From Penium margaritaceum (Eukaryota; Streptophyta; Zygnematophyceae; Desmidiales; Peniaceae): a stretch of 64,000 nt of DNA. The notes beneath the pieces are model-generated. The model was not told where the DNA came from, ran no database searches, and saw only the letters and a program-made list of their open reading frames with translations. The stretch is taken from positions 1 through 64,000 of the forward strand of contig SZWC01006948.1 in the NCBI GenBank assembly GCA_023375785.1. Direction: 5' to 3'. Below are positions 24,615 through 37,207 of this stretch, piece by piece; position 1 is the first letter of the stretch, and each line of letters opens with the position of its first letter. A program made the position numbers and the translations under genes.

Positions 24615-27418
24615 GCTATTTATTGAATAGCAAGTGCAAATACTTTCAACAAGTAGTGGAACCGTGTGGATACCATGTACAATGATCAACCAGATTAGGC
24701 ATGTGCCACTTACCATGACCAAATAATTTTACTATGTTTGGTTAATGTTGACAACCCAAACTATGGGCCACGAATTGACAGATGATGAAACAATGGGTTG
24801 GGAACACCGAGTATCACATAGCAAACACAAGGGGCTTCAATACGTTGTGGCACGGTGTGGAGACCATGCACGATGACCAACCAAAGTAGGCATATGTCAC
24901 TGACCATGACCGAAGAATGTCACTATGTGTGGTAATCTTTGACAACTCACAACACAAGTCACAAATGGTCAGGGTGGAAGGTACTGGTTTGTGAATACTA
25001 GTTATCTACTACCAAGTACAAATACCTTCAATATGTAGTGGCACAATGTGGCTTCAATGCACAGTGACCAACCAAAGTATGCATATGTCACTAACCACAA
25101 CGAACAAGTTTTACTTCATGTGGTCAACGTTGAAAACACATAACACGAGTCACAAATGGTCAGAGGGGAAAACAATGGACTGGGAAGCCTATGTATTGGC
25201 TAGAAAGGACATAGAACTTCAATACGTAGTGGCACGGTGTGGCTAATATGCACACCAAGCAATCAAACTAGGCATATGTCACAGATCATGACCAGAAAAT
25301 TTCAATATGGGTGGTCAACGTTGACCAACCATAACAGAGGTCACAAACGGTCAGGAGAGGAAACAATGCTATGAGAATATTGGCTCACAGTTACCAAGTA
25401 CAATGACCTTCAGTCAGCAGTAGCACGGTGTGGCTACCATGCACAACGACCGACCAAAGTACGCATATGTACTGCCTTTGACCAAAGAAATCCGCTGTGT
25501 GTGGTCCACGTTGACAACTCATAATACGAGTAACAAATGGTCAGAGGGGGAACAATGGTTTGGGAACACCACGAATCACATAACAAGCACAAGGGGCTTC
25601 AACATGTTGTTGCACGGTGTGGAGACCATGCACGATGACCAACCAAAGTAGGCATATGTCACTGACCATGATCAAATGATATCACTAAGTGTGGTAAACA
25701 TTGACAACTCACAACACGAGTCACAAATGGTCAGGGTGGAAGGTAATGGTTTCTGAATACTTGTTATCTACTAGCAAGTATAAATACCTTCAAATGTAGT
25801 GGCACTATGTGGCTTCAAAGCACAGTGACCAAATAAAGTATGCATATTTCATTGAACATGACAAAAGAATTTCACTTCATGTGATCAACGTTGAAAACGA
25901 ATAACACGAGTCACAAATGGTCAAAGGGGAAAGCAATGGGTTGGGAACGCTAGTTATCAACTAGGAATTACAGAGATCTTCAACAAGCAGTGGCACGGTA
26001 TGGCTAGCCTGCACACTGACCAACCAAAAGATGCATACGTCACTGACCACGACCGAAGAAGTCCACTATGTGTGGTCAACATTGACAACTCATAACACGA
26101 GTCACAAATGGTCAGAGGGAGAGACAATGGTTTGGGAAGCCTATGTATTGACTAGAAAGGCAGAGAACTTCAATACGTAGTCGCATGGTGTGGCTAATAT
26201 GCACACCAAACAGCCAAACTAGGCATATGTCACTGATCATGACCACGGAATTAAAATATGGGTAGTCAACGTTGACCAACCATAACACGAGTCACAAACG
26301 GTCAGGACAGGAAACAATGCTATGGGAATATCGGTTCTCAACTACCAAGTACAACGACCTTCAGTTAGTAGTAGTAGGGTCTGGCTACCATGTACAATGA
26401 CCGACCAAAGTAGGCATATGCACTGCCTTTGACCAAAGAAATCCGCTGTGTGTGGTCAACGTTGACACCTCATAATACGAGTAACAAATGGTCGGAGGGG
26501 GAAACAGTGGTTTGGGAACACCAAGTATCACATAGCAAGCACAGGGGGCTTCAATACGTTGTGGCATGGTGTGGAGACCATGCACGATGACCAACCAAAT
26601 TAGGCATACATCACTGACCATGACCAAAAAATATCACTAAGTGTGGTAAACTTTGACAACTCACAACACGAGTCACAAATGGTCAGGGTGGAAGGTAATG
26701 TTTTGTGAATACTAGTTGTTTACTAGCAAGTACATATACCTGCAATATGCAATGGCACAACGTGTCTTCAATAAACAGTGACCAACCAAAGTATGCATAT
26801 GTCACTGAACATGACGAAAGAATTTCACTTCATGTGGTCAACGTTGAAAATGCATAACATGAGTCACAAATGGTCACAGGGAAAAACAATGGGTTGGGAA
26901 CGCTAGTTATCAACTAGGAAGTACAAAGACCTTCAACAAGCTGTGGCACGGTATGGCTAGCGTGCACAGTGACAGACCAAAGGATGCATACGTCACTGAC
27001 TACGACCGAATAAGACTTATGTGTGGTCAACATTGACAACTCATAACACGAGTCACAAATGGTCACAGGGAGAGACAATGGGTTGGGAAGCCTATGTATT
27101 GACTAGAAAGGACAAAGAACTTCAATACGTAGTGGCACAGGGTGGCTGATATGCACACCAAACAACCAAACTAGGCATATGTCACTGATCATGATGACAC
27201 AATTTCAATATGGGTGGTCAACGTTGACCAACAATAACACGAGTCACAAACGGTCGGGACAGGAAACAATGCTATGGGAATATTGGTTCTCAACTACCAA
27301 GTACAACGACCTTCAGTAAGTAGAAGCACAGTGTGGCTACCATGCACAATGACCGACCAAAATAGGCATATGTACTGCCTTTGACCAAAGAAATCCGCTG
27401 TGTGTGGTCAACGTTGAC
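24615..27418 (+). repeat. Satellite block, counterpart of 6,007-8,812
   Basis: It has the same monomer succession and private variants as the left copy, for example CTAGCCTGCACACTG near 26,006 and CGTGTCTTCAATAAACAG near 26,761. No gene is seen. Confidence 0.92.
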
Positions 27419-27795
27419 GTCAACTGTTTATGAATAAACTGAAATTGTTATCATTCATACTTTTGAAAACTACCCTATAATCTTACACCCCCTTGTTTTG
27501 TGCCCTATACCCATAGGAACCCTTATAATGTCATTTGGACAACATATGAACACCATGTGAGTTGGCTTAGTGCTTATAGAGTTAGGTTCTGGAGCGATAG
27601 GTTCTAGGTTTGAATCCTCGTACTCGCAATATAGAACAGGGGGGGTAGGGGGTTGTCATCATGCGGTCGCAAATCTGTCCTCCAGGTCGTCCACGGAACA
27701 TCCCTATAGGGGGGTGGGAGGGAGTATTCTAGTGAAGGCACGTACACGTAACAAATATAGAAAAACCGACCTGGTGTCAAAGGGAGAAACCTTTT
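27419..27795 (+). repeat. tRNA-like SINE-type module, short form (copy 6)
   Basis: The A box TGGCTTAGTGC is at 27,563-27,573 and the B box GGTTTGAATCC at 27,607-27,617, 44 nt apart. It has the same left junction and right end as copies 2, 3 and 5. Confidence 0.67.
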
Positions 27796-30700
27796 GCTAT
27801 TTATTGAATAGCAAGTACAAATACTTTCAACAAGTAGTGGAACTGTGTGGATACCATGTACAATGACCAACCAGATTAGGCATGTGCCACTTACCATCAC
27901 CAAATAATTTTACTATGTTTGGTTAATGTTGACAACCCAAACTATGGGCCACGAATTGACAGATGGGGAAACAATGGGTTGGGAACACCGAGTATCACAT
28001 AGCAATCACAAGGGGCTTCAATACGTTGTGGCACGGTGTGGAGACCATGCACGATGACCAACCAAAGTAGGCATATGTCACTGACCATGACCGAAGAATG
28101 TCACTATGTGTGGTAAACTTTGACAACTCACAACACAAGTCACAAATGGTCAGGGTGGAAGGTAATGGTTTGTGAATAATAGTTATCTACTACCAAGTAC
28201 AAATACCTTCAATATGTAGTGGCACAATGTGGCTTCAATGCACAGTGACCAACCAAAGTATGCATATGTCACTAACCACGACGAACAAATTTTACTTCAT
28301 GTGGTCAACGTTGAAAACACATAACACGAGTCACAAATGNNNNNNNNNNNNNNNNNNNNNNNNNNNNNNNNNNNNNNNNNNNNNNNNNNNNNNNNNNNNN
28401 NNNNNNNNNNNNNNNNNNNNNNNNNNNNNNNNNNNNNNNNNNNNNNNNNNNNNNNNNNNNNNNNNNNNNNNNNNNNNNNNNNNNNNNNNNNNNNNNNNNN
28501 NNNNNNNGGGGAAACAATGGGTTGGGAACACCGAATATCACATAGCAAACACAAGGGGCTTCAATACGTTGTGGCACGGTGTGGAGACCATGCACGATGA
28601 CCAACCAAAGTAGGCATATGTCACTGACCATGATCAAATGTTATCACTAAGTGTGGTAAACATTGACAACTCACAACACGAGTCACAAATGGTCAGGGTG
28701 GAAGGTAATGGTTTTTGAATACTAGTTATCTACTAGCAAGTATAAATACCTTCAAAATGTAGTGGCACAATGTGGCTGCAAAGCATTGTGACCAACTAAA
28801 GTATGCATATTTCATTGAACATGACAAAAGAATTTCACTTCATGTGATCAACGTTGAAAACGAATGACACGAGTCACAAATGGTCAAAGGGGAAAGCAAT
28901 GGGTTGGGAACGCTAGTTATCAACTAGGAAGTACAGATATCTTCAACAAGCAGTGGCACGGTATGGCTAGCCTGCACACTGACCAACCAAAGGATGCATA
29001 CGTCACTGACCACGACCGAAGAAGTCCACTATGTGTGGTCAACATTGACAACTCATAACACGAGTCACAAATGGTCAGAGGGAGAGACAATGGTTTGAAA
29101 AGCCTATGTATTGACTAGAAAGGACCAAGAACTTCAATACGTAGTCGCATGGTGTGGCTAATATGCACACCAAACAACCAAAGTAGGCATATGTCACTGA
29201 TCATGACCACACAATTGAAATATGGGTGGTCAACGTTGACCAACCATAACACGAGTCACAAACGGCCAGGACAAGAAACAATGCTATGGGAATATCGGTT
29301 CTCAACTACCAAGTACAACGACCTTCAGTCAGTAGTAGTATGGTCTGGCTACCATGTACAATGACCGACCAAAGTAGGCATATGCACTGTCTTTGACCAA
29401 AAAACTCCGCTGTGTGTGGTCAACGTTGACACCTCATAATACGAGTAACAAATGGTCGGAGGGGGAAACAGTGGTTTGGGAACACCAAGTATCACATAGG
29501 AAGCACAAGGGGCTTCAATACGTTGTGGCATGGTGTGGAGACCATGCACGATGACCAACAAAAGTAGGCATACGTCACTGACCATGACCAAAAAATGTCA
29601 CCAAGTGTGGTAAACTTTGACAACTCACAACACGAGTCACAAATAGTCAGGGTGGAAGGTAATATTTTGTGAGTATTAGTTATTTACTAGCAAGTACATA
29701 TACCTTCAATATGCAATGGCACAACGTGTCTTCAATAAACAGTGACCAACCAAAGTATGCATATGTCACTGAACATGACGAAAGAATTTCACTTCATGTG
29801 GTCAACGTTGAAAATGCATAACACGAGTCACAAATGGTCAGAGGGAAAAACAATGGGTTGGGAACGCTAGTTATCAACTAGGAAGTACAAAGACCTTCAA
29901 CAAGCTGTGGCACGGTATGACTAGCGTGCACAGTGACAGACGAAAGGATGCATACGTCACTGACTACGACCGAATAAGACTTATGTGTGGTCAACATTGA
30001 CAACTCATAACACGAGTCACAAATGGTCACAGGGAGAGACAATGGTTTGGGAAGCCTATGTATTGACTACAAAGGACAAAGAACTTCAATATGTAGTGGC
30101 ACGGTGTTGCTAATATGCACACCAAACAACCAAACAAGGCATATGTCACTGGTCATGACCACAAAACTTCAACATGGGTGGTCAACGTTGACCAACCAGA
30201 ACACGAGTCACAAACGATCAGGACAGGAAACAATGCTATGGGAATATCGGCTCTCAACTACCAAGTACAATGACCTTCAGTCAGTAGTAGCATGGTGTGG
30301 TTACCATGCACAATGACCGACCAAAGTAGGCATGTGTATTGCCTTTGACCAAAGAAATCCGCTGTGTGTGGTCAACGTTGACAACTCATAAAACGAGTCA
30401 CAAATGGTCAGAGGGGGAAACAATGGTTGGGAACACCAAGTATCACATACCAAGCACAACGGGATTCAATACGTTGTGGCACGGTGTGGAGACCATGCAC
30501 GATGACCAACCAAAGTAGGCATATGTCACTGACCATGACCAATTAATGTCACTAAGTGGGGTAAACTTTGACAACTCACAACACGAGTCACAAATGGTCA
30601 GGGTGGAAGGTAATGGATTGTGAATACTAGTTATCTACTAGCAAGTACAAATTCCTTCAATATGTAGTGGCACAACGTGGCTTCAATGCACAGTGACCAA

Positions 30701-31560
30701 CCAAAGTATGCATATGTCATTGAACATGACGAAAGAATTTCACTTAATGTGGTCAACGTTGAAAATGCATAACACAAGTCACAAATGGTCAGAGGGGAAA
30801 ACAATGGATTGCAAACACTAGTTATCAAATAGGAAGTACAAAGACCTTCAACAAGCAGTGGCACGGTATGGCTAGCGTGCAGAGTGACCAACCAAGGGAT
30901 GCATACGCTAGTGACTACGACCGAATAAGTCCACTATGTGTGGTCAACATTGGCAACTCATAACACGAGTCACAAATGGTCAGAAGGAGAGACAATGGTT
31001 TGGGAAGCCTATGTATTGACTAGAAAAGACAAAGAAGTTGGATACGCAGTGGCACGGTGTGGCTAATATGCACACCAAACAACCGAACCAGGCATATGTC
31101 ACTGATCATGACCACAGAATTTCAATACGGGTGGTCAACGTTGACCAGCCATAACACGAGTCACAAACGGCCAGGACAGGAAGTAATGCTATGGGAATAT
31201 CGATTCTCAACTACCACGTACAACGACCATCAGTCAGTAGTAGCACGGTGTGGCTACCATGCACAATGACTGACCAAAGTAGGCATATGTAGTGCCTATG
31301 ACCAAAGAAATCGGCTGAGTGTGGTCAATGTTGACAATTCATCATACGAGTCACAAATGGTCAGAGGGGGAAGCAATCGTTTGGGAACACCAAGTACCAC
31401 ATAGCAAGCACAAGGGGCTTCAATACGTTGTGGCACGGTGTGGAGACCATGCACGATGACCAACCAAAGTAGGCATATGTCACTGACCATGACCAAGTAA
31501 TGTCACTAAGTGTGGTAAACTTTGACAACGCACAACACGAGTCACAAATGGTCAGGGTGG
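27796..31560 (+). repeat. Satellite block, counterpart of 9,192-12,985
   Basis: The order is a diverged GTGGAAC monomer, B, C/D cut by N, then regular A-B-C-D-E units up to the last B at about 31,560. Offsets to the left copy are a constant 18,575 from 28,864 onward. No gene is seen. Confidence 0.92.
28340..28507. other. Assembly gap, 168 N
   Basis: The gap begins in a C/D monomer after GAGTCACAAATG and ends in a monomer of A type before GGGGAAACAATGGG. In the left copy the corresponding stretch holds E and A monomers, so satellite sequence is probably missing. Confidence 0.9.
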
Positions 31561-32250
31561 AAGGTAATGGATTGTGAATACTAGTTATCTACTAGCAAGT
31601 ACAAATTCCTTCAATATGTAGTGGCACAATGTGGCTTCAATGCACAGTGACCCCCCAAAGTATGCATATGTCACTAACCATGACGAACTGATTTCACTTC
31701 ATGTGGTCAACGCTGAAAACGCATAACACGAGTCACAAATGGTCAGGGTGGAAGGTAATGGATTGTGAATACTAGTTATCTACTAGCAAGTACAAATTCC
31801 TTCAATATGTAGTGGCACAATGTGGCTTCAATGCACAGTGACCCCCCAAAGTATGCATATGTCACTAACCATGACGAACTGATTTCACTTCATGTGGTCA
31901 ACGCTGAAAACGCATAACACGAGTCACAAATGGTCAGGGTGGAAGGTAATGGATTGTGAATACTAGTTATCTACTAGCAAGTACAAATTCCTTCAATATG
32001 TAGTGGCACAATGTGGCTTCAATGCACAGTGACCCCCCAAAGTATGCATATGTCACTAACCATGACGAACTGATTTCACTTCATGTGGTCAACGCTGAAA
32101 ACGCATAACACGAGTCACAAATGGTCAGGGTGGAAGGTAATGGATTGTGAATACTAGTTATCTACTAGCAAGTACAAATTCCTTCAATATGTAGTGGCAC
32201 AATGTGGCTTCAATGCACAGTGACCCCCCAAAGTATGCATATGTCACTGA
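31561..32250 (+). repeat. Local 191-bp monomer amplification, about 3.6 copies
   Basis: Starts at 31,561, 31,752, 31,943 and 32,134 are exactly 191 bp apart. The three complete copies look identical by eye. Each is half B and half C, with private markers AATGGATTGTG, a C6 run in GTGACCCCCCAAAG, GACGAACTGATTTC and GTCAACGCTGAAAAC. The fourth copy keeps the C6 run but changes to ordinary C sequence after about 32,250. This is a very recent expansion compared with the surrounding A-E order, or an assembly product. Confidence 0.9.
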
Positions 32251-34360
32251 CCATGACGAAAGAATTCCACCTCATGTGGTCAACGTTGAAAATGCATAAC
32301 ACGAGTCACAAATGGTTAGAGGAGAAAACAATGGGTTGGGAACACTAGTTATCAACTAGCAAGTACAAAGACCTTCAACAAGCAGTGGCACGTTATGGCT
32401 AGCGTGCACAGTGACCAACCAAAGGATGCATACGTCAAAGACTACGACCAAATAAGTCCACTATGTGTGGTCAACATTGACAACTCATAACACGAGTCAC
32501 AAATGGTGAGTGGGAGATAGAATGGTTTGGGAAGCCTATGTATTGACTAGAAAGGACAAAGAACTTCAATACGTAGTGGCACGGTGTGGTTAACATGCAC
32601 ACCAAACAACCAAAATAGGCGTATGTCAGTGATCATGACCACATAATTTCAATATGGGTGGTCAACGTTGACCAACCATAACACGAGTCACAAACGGGCA
32701 GGACAGAAAACAATGCTATGGGAATATCGGTTCTCAACTACCAAGTACAACGACCTTCAGTCAGTAGTAGCACGGTGTGGCTACCATGCACAATGACCAA
32801 CCAAAAGAGGCATTTGTACTGCCTTTGACCAAGGAAATCCGCTGTGTATGGTCAACGTCGACAACTCATAACACGAGTCACAAATGGTCAGAGGGGGAAA
32901 CAATGGTTTGGGAACACCAAGTATCACATAGAAAGCACAGTGGGCCTTAATACGTTGTGGCACGGTGTGGAGACCCTGCACGATGACCAACCAAGGTAGG
33001 CATATGTCACTGACCATGACCAAGTAATGTCACTAAGTGTGGTAAACTTTGACAACGCACAACACGAGTCACAAATGGTCAGGGTGGAAGGTGATGGTTT
33101 GTGAATACTAGTTGACTACTAGCAAGTACAAATACCTTCAATGTATAGTGGCACAATATGGCTTCAAGGCACAGTGACCAACCAAAGTATGCATATGTCA
33201 CTAACCATGACACTCTAATTTCATTTCATGTGGTCAACGTTGAAAACGCATAACACGAGTCACAAATGGTCAGAGGGGAAAACTATAAACTAGGAAGCCT
33301 ATGTATTGGCTAGAAAGAACAAAGAACGTCAACACGTAGCGGCACGGTGTGGCTGATATGCACACCAAACAATCAAACTAGGCATATGTCACTCATCTTG
33401 ACCAGGGACTTTTAACATGGGTGGTCAACGTTGACCACCCATAACACGAGTCACAAACGTTCAGGAGAGGAAACAATGCTATGAGAATATCGGTTCTCAA
33501 CTACCAAGCACAATGACCTTCAGTCAGTAGTAGCGCGGTGTGGCTACCATGCACAATGGCCGACCAAAGTAGGCATATTCACTACCTATGACCAAAGAAA
33601 TCCGCTGTGTGTGGTCCACGTTGAGAACTCATAATTCGAGTAAAAAATGGTCAGAGGGGGAAACAATGGTTTGGGAACACCATGTATCACATAACAAGCA
33701 CAAGGGGCTTCAATACGCTGTGGCACAATGCGGGGACCATGCACGATGACCAACCAAAGTAGGCATATGTCACTGACCATGGCCAAGTATTGTCACTAAG
33801 TGTGGTAAACTTCAACAACTCACAACACGAGTCACAAATGGTCAGTGTGGAAGATAATGGTTTGTGAATACTAGTTATCTACTCGAAAGTACAAATACCT
33901 TCAATATGTAGTGGCACAATGTGGCTTCAATGCATAGTGACCAACCAAAGTATGCATATGTCACTAACCATGACGAGCTAATTTCACTTCATGTGGTCAA
34001 CGCTGAAAACGCATAACACGAGTCACAAATGGTCAGAGGGGAAAACAATGGATTGGGAAGCCTATATATTGGCTAGAAAGGACAAAGAACTTCAATACGT
34101 AGTGGCACGGTGTGGCTGATATGCACACCAAACAATCAAACTAGGCATATGTAACTGATCATGACCAGAGAATTTAAGTATAGGTGGTCAACGTTGACCA
34201 ACCATAACACGAGTCACAAACGGCCAGGAGAGGAAACAATGCTATGAGAATATTGGTTATCAACTACCAAGTACAACGAACTTCAGTCAATAGTAGCGCG
34301 GTGTGGCTACCATGCACAATGACCGACCAAAGTAGGCATATTTACTGCCTTTTACCAAAG
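32251..34360 (+). repeat. Satellite block left of the retroelement fossil
   Basis: After the local amplification the order is C-D-E-A-B, then C/D-E-A-B, C/D, E and about 60 bp of A. It stops in the A monomer at TTTACCAAAGAA near 34,362. Private variants here (AGAAAGCACAGTGGGC, GAGACCCTGCACGATG, GACACTCTAATTTCATTTC) recur at 39.3-41.0 kb on the other side of the fossil. No gene is seen. Confidence 0.92.
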
Positions 34361-35107
34361 AACAAGGAGCCGGAGCAGACCACCCCGGGGGAAACCACTC
34401 TCGCCTCAAAGGGAAAAAGGAAGACAGGAGAAATAGCGGCCGCAGAACCAAGGAAACATCCTCGAACGCACGAGGGCTCCAGCGTCACCCCCGAACAGCT
34501 GTCGCAAGCTCAGCGGGAGGCCGCGCAAGCAGTAGAGCTCCTGATGGCGGTCTTCCGCAAGGTCAACATGCCCGCAGAAATGGTGCCGCTCCCGCTGCGC
34601 CCTGCTCTGGGAAAGGCAGCTGGGATGGATGTCCGCGAAGGGGCAGAACGACAGGGACAGGGGCAAAAGGAAGCAACAGTGATGGTGGTTTCCGAGATCA
34701 GTGAATCACCGGGAGAGTCAGAGGAGGAGCAGCCCCTCACACGAAGCCATGGGCTCTTGCGAGCTCCAGGGGCAGCTCCGCAGAGAAAGGAGGAGGTGAT
34801 CAAGTTGCATCGCACTGGCGGACGAGGCAAACGGCTGGGAGGACCCACTGAGACTAGACTACGCGACCAGTGGGATGAAGGAGAACTGCGGGCAATGGGG
34901 ATCCTGCGGCTGTTCCCTGCTCCTGACTCGTGGGACAGGGAGCCGCCAGTATATGATGAAGATAACCGCAGGAAGTTCGAGGTCATGAAGGCGGAGCAGG
35001 AGGCATGGCGAGCCCTCGGGTTACCAGCGCGAGTGCCGGAGACAAAGCGGAAGCCGGGGGAAGCAGGGGCAGAGAAAGCGGGAAGAAAGGGACCAATGGA
35101 GACGTAG
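34361..35107 (+). pseudogene. Gag-like or linker segment of the fossil
   Basis: About 245 codons of highly charged sequence, rich in Glu, Lys, Arg, Pro and Gly, run from NKEPEQTTPGETT at the left edge. A helix-prone stretch near the start (EQLSQAQREAAQAVELL) could be part of a structural protein. A later part (RDQWDEGELRAMGILRLFP) has no family I recognise. There is no CCHC knuckle and no protease motif. The open frame begins upstream in satellite DNA at 34,244, and that first portion is chance reading of the repeat. The gag assignment rests only on position before the integrase and on composition. Confidence 0.4.
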
Positions 35108-35296
35108 GATTGGCGGATTTGGCAAACCGCCTATATCCTCCTCTACGCAAGCAGCAAGGAACAGTATAAGGCAGAGGCGCAAAAGGTGTACGCGGATCTG
35201 GAGACACGGCTGGGTGTGGAATTCGATCAAAGGAAGAAGGATGACCTGGCCCGTCTGTGTGAGCACTACGCATGGGAAGAGGGGCGCCTCTAGAAA

Positions 35297-35899
35297 GTGA
35301 CTCCGCGGGTCCTCTGGGTACCTCCGCCCACACTTCGAAAAGCGGTGGTGGAGGCCTACCACCGTCATCATCACACCGGCATACAGGTACTAAAGGACCG
35401 ACTAGCACCCATTGTCCATGTGCCTAACCTGGTGGCCCTCATTAAAGAGGTGGTGCAGCACTGCGCTTCCTGTGAGCACGCGTGGAAGACTACACCACGA
35501 GACCAGCCGCTGTTTCAACCCTCCCCCATCGGTGAACCGCTGGAGAAAATCATCATCGACGTCCACGCCCCTCACGCGCACCGCGACCAAGGGAACCGAT
35601 ATTGGATTGCAACGGTAGACCACTTCACGAAGTACCTCTGGATCCACGCCGTGCCCAATAAATGCTCTGCCACCGCAGCAAAGTTCATCCGCGAGGAAAT
35701 CATTTACCGTTTTGGTCGATGCAGCGTGGTACACAGCGACAACGGCACCGAATTCATGGGGGCCTTCAGCGAGGAGCTGGAGGAATGGGGGGTCCGCCAC
35801 GTGCACTCCGGGCGGTATAGACCAGAGTCCCAGGGACAAGTGGAGCGGGTGCATGAAATATTGGAGCGAGCAGTGGCCACCGCGGAGGGTAGCAGCTGA
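35297..35899 (+). pseudogene. Ty3-type integrase, zinc site and catalytic core
   Basis: Integrase joins element DNA to the host chromosome in the nucleus. Counting from 35,297, an LWVPPPTLRKAVVEA segment precedes the zinc-binding site (H22, H26, C56, C59). The core domain follows with D88 in IIIDVH, D148 in HSDNGTEF and E183 in SQGQVERVHEIL; 34 residues lie between D148 and E183, the usual D,D35E spacing. Bases just upstream (about 35,260-35,296) also read like the usual lead-in to this domain. No ATG starts the frame, as expected for part of a polyprotein. Family assignment is firm at the level of retroviral/Ty3-like integrase; Ginger transposases share the same motifs. Confidence 0.85.
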
Positions 35900-36511
35900 G
35901 CGCAGAAGCTGAAGAAGACGGCGTACTTCATCAACATAACACCTAGTCGCGCAACCTTCTTCTCACCTCACATGCTGCTTTTCGGCCAACCACCGCGAGC
36001 AACAATGTGGTTACCTCAGAAACCGTTGAGGCTGCCACTTGCCTCGGAGGAACAAGGGAAGCGTTTGGTGGAGGAGGAAGACAGGGAAGTTGCGGAATGG
36101 TTTCGAGAGCGCTGTGAGAGAAAGAGGGCAATGTGAGCGGGAGCAAGGCTGAGGGGTTCTGTTGCTGCATGGCGCGGATTTGACGCAGTCAACCGATGGC
36201 TGAACCATGGACCCATCAAAGAAGGCCACTTGGTGTATCTCCGCCCCTTCCCCAATGCGGGACAAGAAGCGGGAGAGCCACGGGAGGTGTACCGCGTGGC
36301 CAACATTGAAGCAGGGCAGGTATGGTTGGAGGGACTGGAAGGATTCAGCGACCGCAGCTACCCGGCCACGGAGTTTGTGCTACTGCCGTTGGCATGGCAA
36401 ACGCACATCCTAGGGATAGGAAGTTGTCTACCGCCCCTGGGACAGTGGAAGGGCTCGCGGGGGTGGAGAGCGGAGGAGGTACTCGACATCTGTGAAGAAC
36501 GAGTAATATAA
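35900..36511 (+). pseudogene. Integrase C-terminal-like region of the fossil
   Basis: Around 35,920-36,000 the sequence shows the conserved pattern that follows the integrase core in Ty3-like proteins, with FINITPS and then SPHMLLFGQPPR. Around 36,230-36,511 another segment reads VYLRPFPNAG, then VYRVANIEAGQVWLEGLEGF. This resembles the small beta-barrel, DNA-binding end of integrases, where an L-R-x-x motif and a V-x-L-E-x-L motif are common. No chromodomain was recognised. The segments lie in more than one frame, so this is a broken region. The identification is by pattern and position. Confidence 0.6.
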
Positions 36512-36544
36512 CAGGAGCAGGAATGGAGTCAGTAACCTGAGGAG

Positions 36545-37183
36545 GTGGAGGAGGAGGAATCTGATGTCCGCGAACTGGCCGCGGAGGAGGTAAAGAGAGA
36601 ACCACGACAAGAGCAGCGAAGGCGGGAGCAGCAGCCGGAACAAAAGGGACAGCGGGAGCGGACAAAGAGGGAAACTGCAGGCATGCCCGAACGTCAGACC
36701 CCGGCAGGAGAAACCCAGCAACCATCCCGGGAAATGCCATCGCAAACCGGCGTACCAATGAGCCCCAACACCCTGGCTACCTACACTGGCCCATGTGTGT
36801 GGTGCGGGGAAAATCTCCCCGCTGAGCCACGACTAAAAGTGGTGTGCCGGGTATGCGGCAAGCCCGCGCATCAACACGCCGGCGGGGCCTCTAAGACTTG
36901 CATCGGAATAAACCGCACCTGCTTGCAATGCCTGAGAGAGGCGGCTGAGGAGGAAGCCGTGAAAAAGCGACAGGAGGAAGGAGCGGGACCCGGCGCCAGG
37001 GGAGCACCACCACGCGGAAGGTGGGACCCAGAGGAAGAGGAGGAGGAGGAAGAAGAGGAGGGGCCCAGTGAGAAACGGAGAGGTCCGCGCATAGTATCTG
37101 GGGCTATGATGAGACAATGGCAAGCGGAAGGACGTGTCGCGGCAGAAGAAAGGAGGCAGAAGGAAATGGAAGAGAGGAGGTGA
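36545..37183 (+). pseudogene. Cysteine-rich PHD-like frame 1 of the fossil
   Basis: An open frame of 213 codons with no ATG at its left edge. The first 70 residues are charged and Gln/Glu/Arg-rich. A single zinc-finger-like block follows: C84-x2-C87, C101-x2-C104, H109, C119, C126-x2-C129. This resembles a C4HC3 PHD finger with a lengthened last loop. The tail has an unbroken acidic run of about ten Glu near residues 163-172 and a basic, coiled-coil-like end. PHD fingers in host proteins usually read histone H3 tails. In an integrating element this could guide insertion-site choice, which is inference. Its position directly after the integrase supports its being part of the element. Confidence 0.6.
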
Positions 37184-37207
37184 GCTCAGTGCGGCCAATG
37201 GTGGGGA

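Larger units (their letters stand above)
24238..27418 (+). repeat. Nested 3.2-kb duplication, first unit, right copy
   Basis: The unit runs 3,181 bp between the left edges of two short-form SINE-like modules. It matches 5,630-8,812 monomer for monomer. Confidence 0.8.
27419..30100 (+). repeat. Nested 3.2-kb duplication, second unit, right copy
   Basis: It repeats 24,238 onward at an offset of 3,181 bp, dropping to about 2,964 bp after the N run at 28,340. The splice seen at 10,124-10,190 in the left copy is absent here. The A end, B and C monomers after the gap are regular, so the two large copies differ at this spot. Confidence 0.75.
19048..31560 (+). repeat. Right copy of the large segmental duplication
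   Basis: It repeats 1-12,985 in the same orientation, including four SINE-like modules and the nested 3.2-kb duplication. Relative to the left copy it lacks about 320 bp at the single N at 20,244 and has a run of N at 28,340-28,507. It stops matching at about 31,560, exactly where the 191-bp monomer amplification begins. The left edge may lie a little before 19,048. Confidence 0.86.

Noticed and set aside
28227-28637. Longer reading frames of 85-128 codons spanning N runs at 16.3, 28.3, 39.6 and 50.5 kb.
   Set aside because: Their length comes from unknown bases read as open codons.
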